Assembly: GCF_000376425.1 (NCBI RefSeq)
Contig: NZ_AQWL01000001.1
Span: 219,117 to 283,116 of the forward strand
Length of the DNA stretch: 64,000 nucleotides
Origin: Thiobacillus denitrificans DSM 12475
Lineage (GTDB): Bacteria; Pseudomonadota; Gammaproteobacteria; Burkholderiales; Thiobacillaceae
Direction of reading: 5' to 3'
Shown here: piece by piece, positions 47,088 through 57,018 of the stretch
How positions within the stretch are numbered: the stretch's first letter is position 1
Layout: the number at the start of each line of letters is the position of its first letter
Notes under the pieces: generated by a model
What the model was told of the DNA's origin: nothing
What the model saw: only the letters and a program-made list of their open reading frames with translations
The model's database searches: none
Position numbers and translations under genes: made by a program

Positions 47088-47770
47088 AGTGGTGGCTGCT
47101 GTGTCTGCTCGGGATGGGGCTGCCCGGAATGGGCGCCGCCCATGCGGCCGACGCGGACGCGCTGCGGCAAACCATGATTGCACTGCGCTATGTCGACCAG
47201 GATCCGGGCGAGCCGCCTTATCCGACGCGCATCCTGGTTACGCACGACTTCATGCGCATGGACAGCGGCGAGGACGAAGGCGATTTCGTCCTGCTGGACC
47301 GACGCCAGCGTTTGGTCATCAACGTCATGCGTGAAAGCAGGCTGGCAATGGTGTTCACTTCCGGCATGCTGCCGCCCAAGCCTGCCGGCTGGAAGCCGCG
47401 GCTCGATGTCCACAAGGCTGCGCGCGGCACCCGGCGTTTCAGTCTCAGCGTGAAAGGGGTGGTGTGCAGTGAAGGCGCAGCCGCCCTGCGTGCCGCGCCG
47501 GATGCGGCGCGCGCGATGGCCGAGTTGAAATCCATCCTGGCCGCCACGCAATACCGCGTCTGGAAGGATTCGCCGCTCGAGTTGCAGCGCGACTGCGATC
47601 TGGCGAATCATGTGTGGGAATCGGGCGCCACGCTCGCGCTCGGCCTGCCGCTGGAAGAACGCGAATTCACCGGGCGCACGCGGCGGCTCGAAAGCGAAAC
47701 CCGGCAGCCGCTGCGGCCTGAACTATTCAGCGTGCCGGGCGGCATGGCGACGATCAACGCGCCGTCATAG
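47084..47770 (+). CDS. Exported protein of unknown function
   Basis: 228 residues. A signal peptide (WWLLCLLGMGLPGMGAAHA) is cleaved near residue 21. The mature part has TRILVTHDFMRMDSGEDEGD and VLLDRRQRLVINVMRES, which suggests a beta-rich periplasmic domain. Cys residues near VVCSEGA and QRDCDL may pair. I do not recognise the family. It starts on the metZ stop (ATGA) and overlaps the convergent lpxH by 6 bases. Confidence 0.7.
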   Translation: MKWWLLCLLGMGLPGMGAAHAADADALRQTMIALRYVDQDPGEPPYPTRILVTHDFMRMDSGEDEGDFVLLDRRQRLVINVMRESRLAMVFTSGMLPPKPAGWKPRLDVHKAARGTRRFSLSVKGVVCSEGAAALRAAPDAARAMAELKSILAATQYRVWKDSPLELQRDCDLANHVWESGATLALGLPLEEREFTGRTRRLESETRQPLRPELFSVPGGMATINAPS

Positions 47771-48514
47771 CGCTTCCGTCCTGAGCGCGCAGCCGGCGGC
47801 ATCGCACACCACATAGCCCCAGCGCGCATACCAGTCCGGCACCACCCAACGCTCGCAATCATGGCCATCGACCGCATGGACATGCTGCGCCGGGCGATGC
47901 GTATGACCGTGGATCAGGCGGCAGATCCCATGTTCGCGCAGCACGCGCAGCACGGTATCGGCATTCACATCCATGATCGCGGTCGGCTTGCCTGCCTTGG
48001 CCGATTCGCTGCCCGCCCGTGCCTGGCGCGCCAGGCGGCGGCGCCAGGCCAGCGGCAGCTGCCGCAACAACGCCAGCGTCAGCGGGTGCCGCACCCGACG
48101 GCGAAAGGTCTGGTAAGCCATGTCGTCGCTACACAGGGTGTCGCCGTGCATCAGCAGCGTCGGCACGCCGTACAGATCAATCCGGGTGGGGTCGGCGAGC
48201 AGCGTCATGCCGGACAGCGCAGCGTAGCGCCCGGCCAGCATGAAATCACGGTTGCCGTGCATGAAATATACCGGCGTGCCCGCATCGGCCAGGGCCTTGA
48301 GCCGCTGCGCCGTGTCGCGGGCGACCCGTTCGTCGTGGTCGTCGCCGATCCAGGCCTCGAACAGGTCGCCCAGGATGTAGAGGGCATCCGCGCCCGCGGC
48401 ATCCTCATCCAGAAAACGAAAAAAACGCCCGGTGGCGACCGGGCGTTCGTCGGTTAGATGCAGGTCGGCGACAAAGAAGGTACGGCCCGTTTTTGACGAC
48501 GGGGTCGGGTTCAC
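47765..48514 (-). CDS. lpxH: UDP-2,3-diacylglucosamine diphosphatase
   Basis: 249 residues of the calcineurin-like phosphoesterase fold. The metal motifs occur in order: FVADLHLTDERP, LGDLFEAWIGDDH, MHGNRDFM, LMHGDTLCSDD and IHGHTHRPAQH. It removes UMP in the lipid A pathway to give lipid X. ppiB lies just upstream on the same strand, 8 bases away, as commonly seen. Confidence 0.95.
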   Translation of the reverse strand: MNPTPSSKTGRTFFVADLHLTDERPVATGRFFRFLDEDAAGADALYILGDLFEAWIGDDHDERVARDTAQRLKALADAGTPVYFMHGNRDFMLAGRYAALSGMTLLADPTRIDLYGVPTLLMHGDTLCSDDMAYQTFRRRVRHPLTLALLRQLPLAWRRRLARQARAGSESAKAGKPTAIMDVNADTVLRVLREHGICRLIHGHTHRPAQHVHAVDGHDCERWVVPDWYARWGYVVCDAAGCALRTEAL

Positions 48515-48522
48515 CGGGTTAA

Positions 48523-49014
48523 TCAGGCGATTTCGGCCTGGCTGATGACGACGTCTTCCTGCGGCACGTCCTGATGCCCGGCGCGGTTGCCGGTTTTCAC
48601 TTTCCTGATCTTGTCGACCACGTCCATGCCTTCGACCACCTTGCCGAACACGGCATAGCCGTAGCCCTGCGGGGTCGGTGCGGTGAAGTTGAGGAAGCTG
48701 TTGTTGGCGATGTTGATGAAGAACTGCGCGGTGGCCGAATTGGGGTCGGACGTGCGCGCCATGGCGATGGTATAGGCCTCGTTCTTGAGGCCGTTGGCGG
48801 CTTCGTTTTCAATCGCGGCGCGCGTCGGTTTTTGCGTCATGCCGGGTTCGAAACCGCCACCCTGGATCATGAAGCCGTCGATCACGCGGTGGAAAATCGT
48901 GCCGTCAAAAAAACCGTCGCGCACGTATTGCAGGAAATTTTCGACCGTCTTGGGCGCCTTCTCGGCATCGAGTTCGAGGGTGATGATGCCGTGATTGGTA
49001 TGCAGCTTGACCAT
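48523..49014 (-). CDS. ppiB: Cyclophilin-type peptidyl-prolyl isomerase
   Basis: 163 residues without a signal peptide, so cytoplasmic. It starts [20 protein letters not shown] and has [20 protein letters not shown] with the catalytic Arg, [18 protein letters not shown] and [17 protein letters not shown]. It speeds cis-trans proline isomerisation in folding. Confidence 0.96.
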   Translation of the reverse strand: MVKLHTNHGIITLELDAEKAPKTVENFLQYVRDGFFDGTIFHRVIDGFMIQGGGFEPGMTQKPTRAAIENEAANGLKNEAYTIAMARTSDPNSATAQFFINIANNSFLNFTAPTPQGYGYAVFGKVVEGMDVVDKIRKVKTGNRAGHQDVPQEDVVISQAEIA

Positions 49015-49088
49015 GGGTGTCCTTATTGAGAAGTTGCGGGAGGGTTTCCCGGCGGGTGTTTTCGCGGTGCCGGGACGGGGGTGTGATC

Positions 49089-49676
49089 TTATCTGGCCGG
49101 GGCGGGCTGGCCGGTGCCGGGCACGGGTTTGGCCGAAGTCTGCTTGCGTGCCTGTTCCCCCAGCATGTTCTGGATCAGCGTGAGCTTGGCTTGGGCAGTC
49201 GCGTTCCTGCTGTCCAGCACCAGCGCCTTGCCATAGGCAATCGCCGCCATCTTGGCATAGACGTCACCGAGATTCTCGTGCCCGGTGGCGTAGTCCGGAT
49301 GCGCGCGGACCGCCGTTTCCAGCGCGTTCCGGGCGGCCTCGTACCGGCTTTGCGAGGCATACAGCACGGCCAGGTTGTTGTAGGGTTCGGGCAGTTCCGG
49401 ATGATCCTCGGTCAGCCCGGTAAAGACGTTGATGGCATCGTTGGTCTTGCCCTGGTCGGCGAGGATCAGCCCTTTCAGGAAACGGGCGCGGGCGTCCCCG
49501 GGATTATGGACCAGATAGCGGTTGGCGTGATCGAGCGCGCCGCCCAGGTCGCCGGTGCGGAACTGCAGGTTGATTTCCTGGATTTCATCGGCCAGTACCG
49601 GCGTGCCGGAGAGGAAGACGCAGGCGGCAACGACGGCAAGTAAACGCGGCAGGGCCATGTGATATGCTCGGATCAT
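49089..49676 (-). CDS. Exported TPR protein
   Basis: 195 residues from ATG 49676; ATG 49658 and TTG 49685 are other possible starts. A signal peptide ([18 protein letters not shown]) is followed by about four TPR units: [56 protein letters not shown] and [16 protein letters not shown]. It ends in a Pro/Ala tail. It should act as a periplasmic adaptor. Partner unknown. It lies upstream of ppiB on the same strand and diverges from cysS. Confidence 0.85.
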   Translation of the reverse strand: MIRAYHMALPRLLAVVAACVFLSGTPVLADEIQEINLQFRTGDLGGALDHANRYLVHNPGDARARFLKGLILADQGKTNDAINVFTGLTEDHPELPEPYNNLAVLYASQSRYEAARNALETAVRAHPDYATGHENLGDVYAKMAAIAYGKALVLDSRNATAQAKLTLIQNMLGEQARKQTSAKPVPGTGQPAPAR

Positions 49677-49776
49677 CTTGGTCAAGCGGGCATTCTAACA
49701 ATATCGCCGCGGCTGAGACAGTCGGCGTGCCGCTTGAATCCTGCATGTCACCCATCCGTTCGTAGCCGTTCGCATC

Positions 49777-51144
49777 ATGTTGCATATCACCAATTCCCTT
49801 ACGCGCACCAAGGAAGAATTTGTCCCGCTCAGCCCAGGCGTGGTCCGCATATACGTCTGCGGCATGACCGTCTACGATCTGTGCCATCTCGGACATGCAC
49901 GGGTATTCGTGGTGTTCGACATGGCGACGCGCTGGCTGCGCGCCAGCGGCTATCGGGTCGAGTACGTACGGAACATCACCGACATCGACGACAAGATCAT
50001 CAAGCGCGCACAGGAAAACAATGAAACACCCGCCGCGTTGACCGCGCGCTTCATCGCCGCGATGCACGAGGACGAGCGTGCGCTCGGCGTGCTGCCGCCC
50101 GACCATGAGCCGCGCGCCACCGCCTACGTGGCCCAGATGCTGGCGCTGATCGAACAATTGATCCGCAACGGCCTGGCCTATCCGGCACCCAATGGCGACG
50201 TCTATTACAGCGTGCGTGCCTTCCCTGCTTACGGCCGCCTGTCCGGCAAGAGCCTCGACGAACTGCGTGCGGGCGAACGCGTGGAGGTCGACCCCAACAA
50301 GCGCGATCCGATGGATTTCGTGCTGTGGAAAGCCGCCAAACCGGGCGAACCGGCGTGGGACTCGCCGTGGGGAGCGGGGCGCCCCGGATGGCATATCGAG
50401 TGCTCGGCGATGAGCGCCGACCTGCTCGGCCGCCATTTCGACATCCACGGCGGCGGCCAGGATCTGCAATTCCCGCATCATGAAAACGAAATCGCCCAGT
50501 CGGAAGGCGCGAACGGCTGCACCTTCGTGAACTACTGGATGCACAACGGTTTCGTGCGGGTGGACAATGAAAAGATGTCCAAATCGCTGGGCAATTTTTT
50601 CACCATCCGCGAGGTGCTGGAAAAATACGATGCCGAAGTGGTGCGCTTTTTCATCCTGCGTGCGCATTACCGCAGTCCGCTGAATTATTCGGATGCCCAC
50701 CTCGACGACGCCAAGGGTGCGCTGACGCGCTTGTATACCGCGCTGAAAAACGTGCCGCCGGAGGTGGCCGCGCCCGACTGGAGCCAGCCTGCGGCGCTGC
50801 GCTTCCGGGCGGCGATGGACGACGATTTCAATACCCCCGAGGCGCTGGCGGTGCTGTTCGATCTGGCGAGCGAGGCGAATCGCGGCGATGCCGTCGCGGC
50901 GCTGACGCTGCGTCATCTGGGCGGGGTGCTGGGGCTGTTGCAGCGCGATGCGGCAGACTTCCTGCAGGCGAAGACGGCCGACGGCGGCATCGGCGAGGCG
51001 GAGATCGAAACCCTGATCGCTGCGCGGCAGGCGGCGCGCAAGGCGAAAGACTTTGCCGAATCCGACCGCGTCCGCGATGCCCTGACGGCGGCCGGTATCG
51101 TGCTGGAAGACGGGCCGGGCGGTACCACCTGGCGACGTACCTGA
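49777..51144 (+). CDS. cysS: Cysteinyl-tRNA synthetase
   Basis: 455 residues of a class I synthetase. The zinc and substrate site starts with Cys28 (VCGMTVYD), the HIGH box is HLGH (37-40), and a second zinc ligand lies in [23 protein letters not shown] and KMSKS (266-270) are intact. It charges tRNA-Cys. Confidence 0.97.
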   Translation: MLHITNSLTRTKEEFVPLSPGVVRIYVCGMTVYDLCHLGHARVFVVFDMATRWLRASGYRVEYVRNITDIDDKIIKRAQENNETPAALTARFIAAMHEDERALGVLPPDHEPRATAYVAQMLALIEQLIRNGLAYPAPNGDVYYSVRAFPAYGRLSGKSLDELRAGERVEVDPNKRDPMDFVLWKAAKPGEPAWDSPWGAGRPGWHIECSAMSADLLGRHFDIHGGGQDLQFPHHENEIAQSEGANGCTFVNYWMHNGFVRVDNEKMSKSLGNFFTIREVLEKYDAEVVRFFILRAHYRSPLNYSDAHLDDAKGALTRLYTALKNVPPEVAAPDWSQPAALRFRAAMDDDFNTPEALAVLFDLASEANRGDAVAALTLRHLGGVLGLLQRDAADFLQAKTADGGIGEAEIETLIAARQAARKAKDFAESDRVRDALTAAGIVLEDGPGGTTWRRT

Positions 51145-51168
51145 AGTGCCGGTCACGTTGACCGCAGC

Positions 51169-51624
51169 ATGACGCCCAGCCTCCTTGTCCTGGTCGGCGC
51201 CGTGGGCTGGCAGCATCCCGCGTGGCGCAACGGGTTTTATCCGGACGGCCTGCCGGATGACTGGATGTTGTCTTATTACAACACGCAATTCCAGACGGTT
51301 TATCTGCCGGCATCCGTCTGGCAGGCCGCCTCTAAAACAAGCTGGGCGCAATGGCTGGACGATACCCATGCGGCGTTTTATTTCGTGCTGGAACCGGCAG
51401 GCGCGGCATCGGCCAAACCCGCCCAGGCGCGTGTGCTGCTGGCAACGCAGGCATGGGAGGCGCGCCATATCTGGTGGCTGGACGAGACGCCGGACCTGCG
51501 TCTGCTGGCACAACGCATCGCGCAGCAGGCGGCGACCGGCGAGCCCCTGTTCGTACTCAGCCGCAGTGGCAATCTCGGTTTGCTGGAACAGGCCAATACC
51601 CTGAGGCAGATAATGGGCTACTGA
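51169..51624 (+). CDS. Short protein related to the start of DUF72
   Basis: 151 residues. The opening VGAVGWQHPAWRNGFYPDGL then DDWMLSYYNTQF resembles the N-terminal strand and helix of DUF72 TIM-barrel proteins, which are normally about 240-280 residues. The rest of the barrel is not seen; the second half is Ala-rich and ends NTLRQIMGY. It may be a reduced relative rather than a fresh truncation, since the frame is clean. It lies 24 bases after cysS. Confidence 0.6.
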   Translation: MTPSLLVLVGAVGWQHPAWRNGFYPDGLPDDWMLSYYNTQFQTVYLPASVWQAASKTSWAQWLDDTHAAFYFVLEPAGAASAKPAQARVLLATQAWEARHIWWLDETPDLRLLAQRIAQQAATGEPLFVLSRSGNLGLLEQANTLRQIMGY

Positions 51625-51711
51625 ATAAGTGGCAAAACGCCCGCGCCATTGTGGGCGGGTTGCTGCTCTTCGGTAAAATGGCAGCCCGAACAGAAATACA
51701 GGCTCGATTTT

Positions 51712-52515
51712 TTGCAACACGATAATCTGGTCGAAATCGAAGATGTCGCATTTGGCTATGGCACCCGGCCGGTTTTGAAGGGGGTCAACCTGACCGCCAA
51801 ACGGGGGCAGGTCATAGCCATCATGGGCAGCAGCGGTTGCGGCAAAACAACACTCTTGCGTCTGATTGGCGGGCAGATCAAGCCCGGCCAGGGGACGGTG
51901 CGCGTGGCAGGCGAGTCGGTGGGCGAACTCGACCCGGCCGGCCTGTATCGCCTGCGCCGCAAGATGGGCATGCTGTTCCAGTTCGGCGCGCTGTTCACCG
52001 ACATGTCGGTGTTCGACAATGTGGCGTTCCAGCTACGCGAACACACCGACCTGCCGGAAGACGCCATCCGCGACCTGGTATTGATGAAGCTGCATGCCGT
52101 CGGCCTGCGCGGCGCCGCGCAGTTGATGCCGGCCGAGCTGTCGGGCGGGATGGCACGGCGGGTGGCGCTGGCACGCGCGATTGCACTGGAGCCCACGCTG
52201 GTGATGTACGACGAGCCGTTTGCCGGTCTCGACCCCATTTCGCTGGGCGTGACCGGCAACCTGATCCGCCGCCTGACCGATACGCTGGGGCTGACCTCGC
52301 TGGTGGTGACCCACGACGTGCAGGAGTCGCTGAAAATCGTCGATTACGTTTATTTTGTCTCGGAAGGCGTGATCGTTGCCAAGGGGTCGGCAGAGGATAT
52401 CCGCGCGTCCGACCTGCCTTATGTGCACCAGTTCGTGCACGGCGAAGCCGACGGCCCGGTACCGTTCCATTATCCGGCGCCATCCTACGCCGACGACTTG
52501 CGGCTGGGAGGATAA
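51712..52515 (+). CDS. mlaF: Phospholipid transport ATP-binding protein MlaF
   Basis: 267 residues with a TTG start inferred from family length. Walker A is [17 protein letters not shown], the signature is [15 protein letters not shown], Walker B is [13 protein letters not shown], and the switch His is VVTHDVQE. It powers the MlaFEDB complex that moves phospholipid between inner and outer membranes. mlaE follows directly. A weak G-C stem at 51637-51660 lies upstream. Confidence 0.93.
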   Translation: MQHDNLVEIEDVAFGYGTRPVLKGVNLTAKRGQVIAIMGSSGCGKTTLLRLIGGQIKPGQGTVRVAGESVGELDPAGLYRLRRKMGMLFQFGALFTDMSVFDNVAFQLREHTDLPEDAIRDLVLMKLHAVGLRGAAQLMPAELSGGMARRVALARAIALEPTLVMYDEPFAGLDPISLGVTGNLIRRLTDTLGLTSLVVTHDVQESLKIVDYVYFVSEGVIVAKGSAEDIRASDLPYVHQFVHGEADGPVPFHYPAPSYADDLRLGG

Positions 52516-52516
52516 A

Positions 52517-53305
52517 GTGCTCAAACGATCGATCGAAAACCTGGGCAATCGCACGATACAGGGCGTGTGGCGCATCGGTTTCGCGGCCCGTTTCTTCCTC
52601 GCGATGCTGCTGCACTCGGGTACTGCATTCCGCCGCTTCGGCTTGACCATCCGCGAGATGTACTTCACCGGCGTGCTTTCGCTCATCATCATCCTGGTGT
52701 CGGGGCTGTTTGTCGGCATGGTGCTCGGTCTGCAGGGCTACGAGACGCTGCAGACCTACGGCTCGGAAGAGGCGCTGGGCATTCTGGTGGCGCTCTCGCT
52801 GGTGCGCGAACTGGGGCCGGTGGTGGCCGCCTTGCTGTTCGCCAGCCGTGCCGGTTCCGCCATCACCGCGGAAATCGGCCTGATGAAGGCGACCGAGCAG
52901 CTGTCGGCGATGGAGATGATGGCGGTCGATCCGATTGCCCGCGTGGTGGCGCCGCGCTTCTGGGCGGGGGTGATTTCGATGCCGCTGCTGGCGGCGCTGT
53001 TCTCCGCGATGGGGATTTTCGGCGGCTATCTGGTCGGCGTGCAACTGATCGGGGTGGACGAAGGTTCGTTCTGGTCGCAGATGCAAAGCGCCGTCGATTT
53101 CGAACAGGACATCCTGAACGGCGTCATCAAGAGCGTGGTGTTCGGCGTCGCCATCACCACCATCGCGCTGTTCGAAGGCTATGACGCACCGCCGACCGCC
53201 GAAGGCGTGTCGGGCGCCACCACGCGTACCGTGGTGACGTCGAGCCTGGCCGTGCTGGCGTTGGATTTTGTTTTGACTGCATTCATGTTCCGGGGAATCA
53301 ACTGA
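52517..53305 (+). CDS. mlaE: Phospholipid transport permease MlaE
   Basis: 262 residues; GTG 52517 follows gggagg. It has about five or six helices with the MlaE signature [20 protein letters not shown] and [20 protein letters not shown]. It forms the membrane core of MlaFEDB. It lies one base after mlaF and 2 bases before mlaD. Confidence 0.95.
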   Translation: MLKRSIENLGNRTIQGVWRIGFAARFFLAMLLHSGTAFRRFGLTIREMYFTGVLSLIIILVSGLFVGMVLGLQGYETLQTYGSEEALGILVALSLVRELGPVVAALLFASRAGSAITAEIGLMKATEQLSAMEMMAVDPIARVVAPRFWAGVISMPLLAALFSAMGIFGGYLVGVQLIGVDEGSFWSQMQSAVDFEQDILNGVIKSVVFGVAITTIALFEGYDAPPTAEGVSGATTRTVVTSSLAVLALDFVLTAFMFRGIN

Positions 53306-53307
53306 CA

Positions 53308-53775
53308 ATGAACAAGACCGTACTCGATCTCTGGGTGGGATTATTCGTCATCGCAGGCATCGCCGCGCTGCTGTTTCTGGCGCTCAAGGTAGGCAGCATG
53401 AGTGCCGTAAACACGTCGGACAGCTACGAAGTCGTCGCCCGCTTCGAGAACATCGGCGGACTCAAGCCGCGCGCACCGGTCAAAAGTGCCGGGGTGGTGG
53501 TGGGCCGGGTGGCGGATATCCGTTTTGACAATGAAACCTACGAAGCGGCCGTCACACTTCGTGTGGACAAGCGCTATGCTTTCCCCAAGGACACCACTGC
53601 CGCCATCATGACCTCGGGCCTGCTGGGCGAGCAATACGTCGGCCTGGAGGCCGGCGGCGACAGTTCGAAGCTGAAAGACAAGGACCGGATTCTCATCACG
53701 CAGGACGCCGTGGTGCTGGAAAATCTGATCGGCCACTTTATATACGGTAAGGCTCAAGAAGGAGCGCCACAATGA
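53308..53775 (+). CDS. mlaD: MCE-domain phospholipid-binding protein MlaD
   Basis: 155 residues. One N-terminal helix (LWVGLFVIAGIAALLFLAL) anchors an MCE domain (about 40-118) with YEVVARFENIGGLKPRAPVK and GLLGEQYVGLEAGG. It forms the hexameric periplasmic ring of the Mla system. Its last codons overlap the next gene by 4 bases (ATGA). Confidence 0.94.
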   Translation: MNKTVLDLWVGLFVIAGIAALLFLALKVGSMSAVNTSDSYEVVARFENIGGLKPRAPVKSAGVVVGRVADIRFDNETYEAAVTLRVDKRYAFPKDTTAAIMTSGLLGEQYVGLEAGGDSSKLKDKDRILITQDAVVLENLIGHFIYGKAQEGAPQ

Positions 53776-55133
53776 AAATCAACCCACTCACCCGTACCCT
53801 GCTGGCGGCCGGCCTGTTGCTGGCCGCCCTGCCAGGGCAGGCGGATACCATCAACCTGCAGCAGGCGGTGGAAATGAGCCTGGCGGCCGACCCCCGCATC
53901 AAGGAGCGCGAACAGGTGGTCGAAGCTGCGCGCGGCATGCTGGAGGAAGTACAAGGCAACGCCGGCTGGCGGGTCAGCGCCAACGCCTTCATCGGACTGG
54001 CGCCGGAAGCCGAGGGCGGCTTCTACCAGGGCGGGGCTTTTAACGGAACCAATCCGCGCACCGACGCCGACAGGATCGAAGGCATTTCCGACTGGACGCA
54101 TCTGGATTTCGCCCTGATCAAGCCGCTCTACACCTTCGGCAAGATCGAGCATTACGGCGAGGCCGCACGCGGCAACATCGATCTCAAGCGCGGCGAACTC
54201 AAGCAAACACGCGGCGACACGGTCTACGACACCAAACGCGCCTATTTCGGCTATCTGACCGCGCGCGATATCCGGGTTTTCCTGGAAGACATGCAGGGCC
54301 GGCTGGATCGGGCCATCACCTCGGTCGAGCGTGATCTCAAGGAAGAAACCGGCGAGGCCAAGCAGTCCGACCTGTATGCGCTGCAAGCGGCCAAAGGCCT
54401 GTTGGCCAAGTACGTGTACCAGTCGCACGCCATCGAGAAAATCAGCCTGGATGGCCTCAAGGTGCTGACCGGTGCTGGGTTGAAGGCCGACCTGAAGGTG
54501 GCCGACGAGCGTCTCGAACCGGTTGCCTTCCCGCGTGTCGATCTGGCCGAGTTCCAGTCGCGCGCCTTGCAGGAACGCCCCGAAATGCAGCAGCTCGAAG
54601 CCGGTCTGCGTGCCCGCCGCGCCCTGGTGGCGGCCAAGAAAGCCGATCGCATGCCGGACGTGTACGCCGGCGTGATCGGGCAATTCAACTACGCTTCGCA
54701 ACGCGAGCGGCTGGACAACCCCTATCTCTACGACCCCTTCAACGGCGGCGGCCTGACTCCGGTGGTGGGCGTGAAATGGGACACCGTGTTCGGTGCCGCC
54801 AGCGCCCGCGTCAACCAGGCACAGGCCGAACTGGAAGCGCTCAACCACAAGAAGGCGTTTGCCGTGGCAGGCATTCCGTTCGAAGTGGGCGAGGCCTATG
54901 CCAATGCCGAGGCCAACTACAATGCGCAACGCGATCTGGGTGAAGGCGCAGCGGCGGCGCGGCGCTGGATGGTGGCGTCGCTGGCCGATTTTGCGGCCGG
55001 GATCGAAAGCGCCGACAAGGTGGCCAACGCGCTCAAGAATTACGTCCTGACGCAGACCGAATATCTGCGCACGGTCAACGACTACAACATGAACGTGGCG
55101 CAACTGGCGCGCCTGACGGGTGAACTCAAGTAA
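53772..55133 (+). CDS. TolC family outer membrane factor inside the mla operon
   Basis: 453 residues. A signal peptide (LLAAGLLLAALPGQA) is cleaved near residue 24. The TolC-type helical repeat pattern follows: INLQQAVEMSLAADPRIKER, GNIDLKRGELKQTRGDTVYD, then the second repeat from about residue 250 (FQSRALQERPEMQQLEAGL). TolC proteins are trimeric outer membrane ducts. The ATGA overlap with mlaD shows it belongs to the operon; mlaC follows after 69 bases. Outer membrane MlaA, often encoded here in relatives, is absent from the window. An Mla-linked export or lipid route is inferred only. Confidence 0.85.
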   Translation: MKINPLTRTLLAAGLLLAALPGQADTINLQQAVEMSLAADPRIKEREQVVEAARGMLEEVQGNAGWRVSANAFIGLAPEAEGGFYQGGAFNGTNPRTDADRIEGISDWTHLDFALIKPLYTFGKIEHYGEAARGNIDLKRGELKQTRGDTVYDTKRAYFGYLTARDIRVFLEDMQGRLDRAITSVERDLKEETGEAKQSDLYALQAAKGLLAKYVYQSHAIEKISLDGLKVLTGAGLKADLKVADERLEPVAFPRVDLAEFQSRALQERPEMQQLEAGLRARRALVAAKKADRMPDVYAGVIGQFNYASQRERLDNPYLYDPFNGGGLTPVVGVKWDTVFGAASARVNQAQAELEALNHKKAFAVAGIPFEVGEAYANAEANYNAQRDLGEGAAAARRWMVASLADFAAGIESADKVANALKNYVLTQTEYLRTVNDYNMNVAQLARLTGELK

Positions 55134-55202
55134 GCGGCGGGCGTCTACTCCTTGACCCGGTTCATACAACTCCGATTTTCTCGAACAGGAATACCTACGA
55201 AC

Positions 55203-55838
55203 ATGTTGCGCACATTCTTTTTGCCGCTGGCACTGGTGCTGGGACTCAACAGCGGACCAGCGTTGGCCGCCGATACGCCGCCCGATGTGCTGGCACGCAC
55301 CACCACGCAGGAAGTCCTCACGATCCTGAAGCAGGACAAGGATATCCAGAACGGCAACCAGAGCAAGGTGTATCAGCTGGTCGAAGCCAAGATCCTTCCC
55401 AACTTCGATTTCAACCGCATGACCCAGCTGGCCGTCGGCAAGCACTGGCCGCGTGCCACCGCCAAGCAGAAACAGGAACTGGTGACCGAGTTCCGCAACC
55501 TGCTGGTGCGCACCTATTCCAGCTCGCTCACAGCGTTCACCAACCAGACGGTCGAATTCAAGCCGCTGGCGATGAAGCCGGACGAAACCGACGTGACCGT
55601 GCGTTCCGAGATCCGCCAGCCGGGCGGACAGCCCATTCCGATCGACTACAGCATGTACAAAACTGCCTTCGGCTGGAAGGTTTACGATGTGTCGATCGAC
55701 GGCGTCAGCCTGGTGACCAATTATCGCGCGTCCTTTTCCAGCACCATCCGGCAGAACGGGATCGACGGCCTGATCAAGACCCTGGCTGCCCAGTCCGAAC
55801 GCGGGACGTCCAAACCGGCGCCGCGCCCCGGCTCGTGA
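55203..55838 (+). CDS. mlaC: Periplasmic phospholipid shuttle MlaC
   Basis: 211 residues. A signal peptide (FFLPLALVLGLNSGPALA) leads to the MlaC domain: EAKILPNFDFNRMTQLAVGK, FRNLLVRTYSSSL and GWKVYDVSIDGVSLVTNYR. It carries lipids between MlaA and MlaD. It overlaps mlaB by 4 bases (GTGA). Confidence 0.94.
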   Translation: MLRTFFLPLALVLGLNSGPALAADTPPDVLARTTTQEVLTILKQDKDIQNGNQSKVYQLVEAKILPNFDFNRMTQLAVGKHWPRATAKQKQELVTEFRNLLVRTYSSSLTAFTNQTVEFKPLAMKPDETDVTVRSEIRQPGGQPIPIDYSMYKTAFGWKVYDVSIDGVSLVTNYRASFSSTIRQNGIDGLIKTLAAQSERGTSKPAPRPGS

Positions 55839-56113
55839 TTGCATGTGAGGGCACGCGCTGCCGTATCGCCGGCGCGGTGACCGTCGACAGCGTCGGCGGC
55901 CTGCTGCGCGAATTGCGGCCGCACCTCGCGCAGCAGGTCGATACGCTGGATTTCAGCGGAGTCGAGACCGCCGATTCGGCCGCCCTTGCGCTCATCTTCA
56001 GTGCCATGCGCCAGGCCCGGCAGTCGGGCCGCACGCTGAGCTGTACCGGCCTGCCCGCCAGCTTTGTTACCCTGGCCGAACTGTATGGGGTGTCCGAGCT
56101 GTTGCCCGCATGA
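55835..56113 (+). CDS. mlaB: STAS-domain protein MlaB
   Basis: 92 residues with a GTG start on the mlaC stop. STAS fold: RIAGAVTVDSVGGLLREL, then LDFSGVETADSAALALIF with the conserved Asp-Ser, and TLSCTGLPASFVTLAELYGV. It binds MlaF and stabilises the ABC complex. It overlaps the next gene by 4 bases. Confidence 0.9.
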   Translation: MIACEGTRCRIAGAVTVDSVGGLLRELRPHLAQQVDTLDFSGVETADSAALALIFSAMRQARQSGRTLSCTGLPASFVTLAELYGVSELLPA

Positions 56114-57018
56114 GCCAGACAAACCCCGCGATCCGTGTCAGCGAACTGCGCAAGCGCTTCCGCACCACCCAGGCGCTCGACGGGGTTTCGCTCGATATCC
56201 AGCAGGGTGAGTTTTTCGGCCTGCTGGGGCCCAACGGAGCGGGCAAGACCACACTGATCTCGATTCTGGCCGGGCTCGCCCGGGCCGATTCGGGTCATGC
56301 CGCCATCATGGGCCACGACGTGGTGCGCGACTATCGCCAGGCGCGCCGCGCCCTCGGCGTGGTGCCGCAGGAGCTGGTCTACGATCCCTTCTTCAACGTG
56401 CGCGAAACCCTGCGCATCCAGTCCGGTTATTTCGGCCTCAAGCACAACGATGGCTGGATCGACGAGATCATGCATCACCTCGATCTCACCCAGCACGCCG
56501 ACAAGAACACGCAGAACCTGTCGGGCGGCATGAAGCGTCGCCTGCTGGTGGCGCAGGCGCTGGTGCACAAGCCGCCGGTCATCGTGCTGGACGAACCGAC
56601 CGCCGGTGTCGACGTCAATCTGCGCCGCTCGCTGTGGGAATTCATCAGCCGCCTCAACCGCGAGGGGCACACCATCCTGCTGACCACGCATTATCTGGAA
56701 GAGGCCGAGGCACTGTGTGGCCGCATCGCCATGCTGAAAAGCGGACGCGTCGTCGCCCTCGACGCCACGCGCAACCTGCTGCAACTGACCAACGAGCATT
56801 GCGCCCAGCTGCGGTTCGACCCCGAATCCGTGCCACCCGCCTGGCAGGGCCGCCTGCAACGCGATGCCGACGGCTGCTGGCGCGTCAATTTCAGCGACTA
56901 TGGCGAACTGGAAACCCTGCTTGCCGACCTGCGCGGCGCCGGAATCCGTGTGACCGAGATGCACCTGCTGGAACCTGACCTGGAGGATGTCTTCACCGAC
57001 ATCATGAAGCGCACATGA
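56110..57018 (+). CDS. ABC-2 exporter ATP-binding protein (YadG-like)
   Basis: 302 residues. Walker A GPNGAGKTTLISILAG, signature LSGGMKRRLLVAQAL, Walker B VIVLDEPTAGVDVNLRR, switch TTHYLEEAE. The C-terminal part (about 220-302) is the regulatory domain usual in this group. It works with the next gene as an exporter; substrate unknown. It is coupled to mlaB and to the permease by ATGA overlaps, so it is read in the mla operon. Confidence 0.92.
   Translation: MSQTNPAIRVSELRKRFRTTQALDGVSLDIQQGEFFGLLGPNGAGKTTLISILAGLARADSGHAAIMGHDVVRDYRQARRALGVVPQELVYDPFFNVRETLRIQSGYFGLKHNDGWIDEIMHHLDLTQHADKNTQNLSGGMKRRLLVAQALVHKPPVIVLDEPTAGVDVNLRRSLWEFISRLNREGHTILLTTHYLEEAEALCGRIAMLKSGRVVALDATRNLLQLTNEHCAQLRFDPESVPPAWQGRLQRDADGCWRVNFSDYGELETLLADLRGAGIRVTEMHLLEPDLEDVFTDIMKRT

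Noticed and set aside
51637..51660. G-C stem cgcccgc/gtgggcg before mlaF as a terminator
   Set aside because: It needs a G-U pair, is only about 7 bp and has no T-run.
49585..51720. 711-codon minus-strand open frame across cysS
   Set aside because: Antisense to cysS; composition is typical of a shadow frame.
53754..55844. 696-codon minus-strand open frame across the TolC and mlaC genes
   Set aside because: Shadow of two real genes with signal peptides and operon overlaps.
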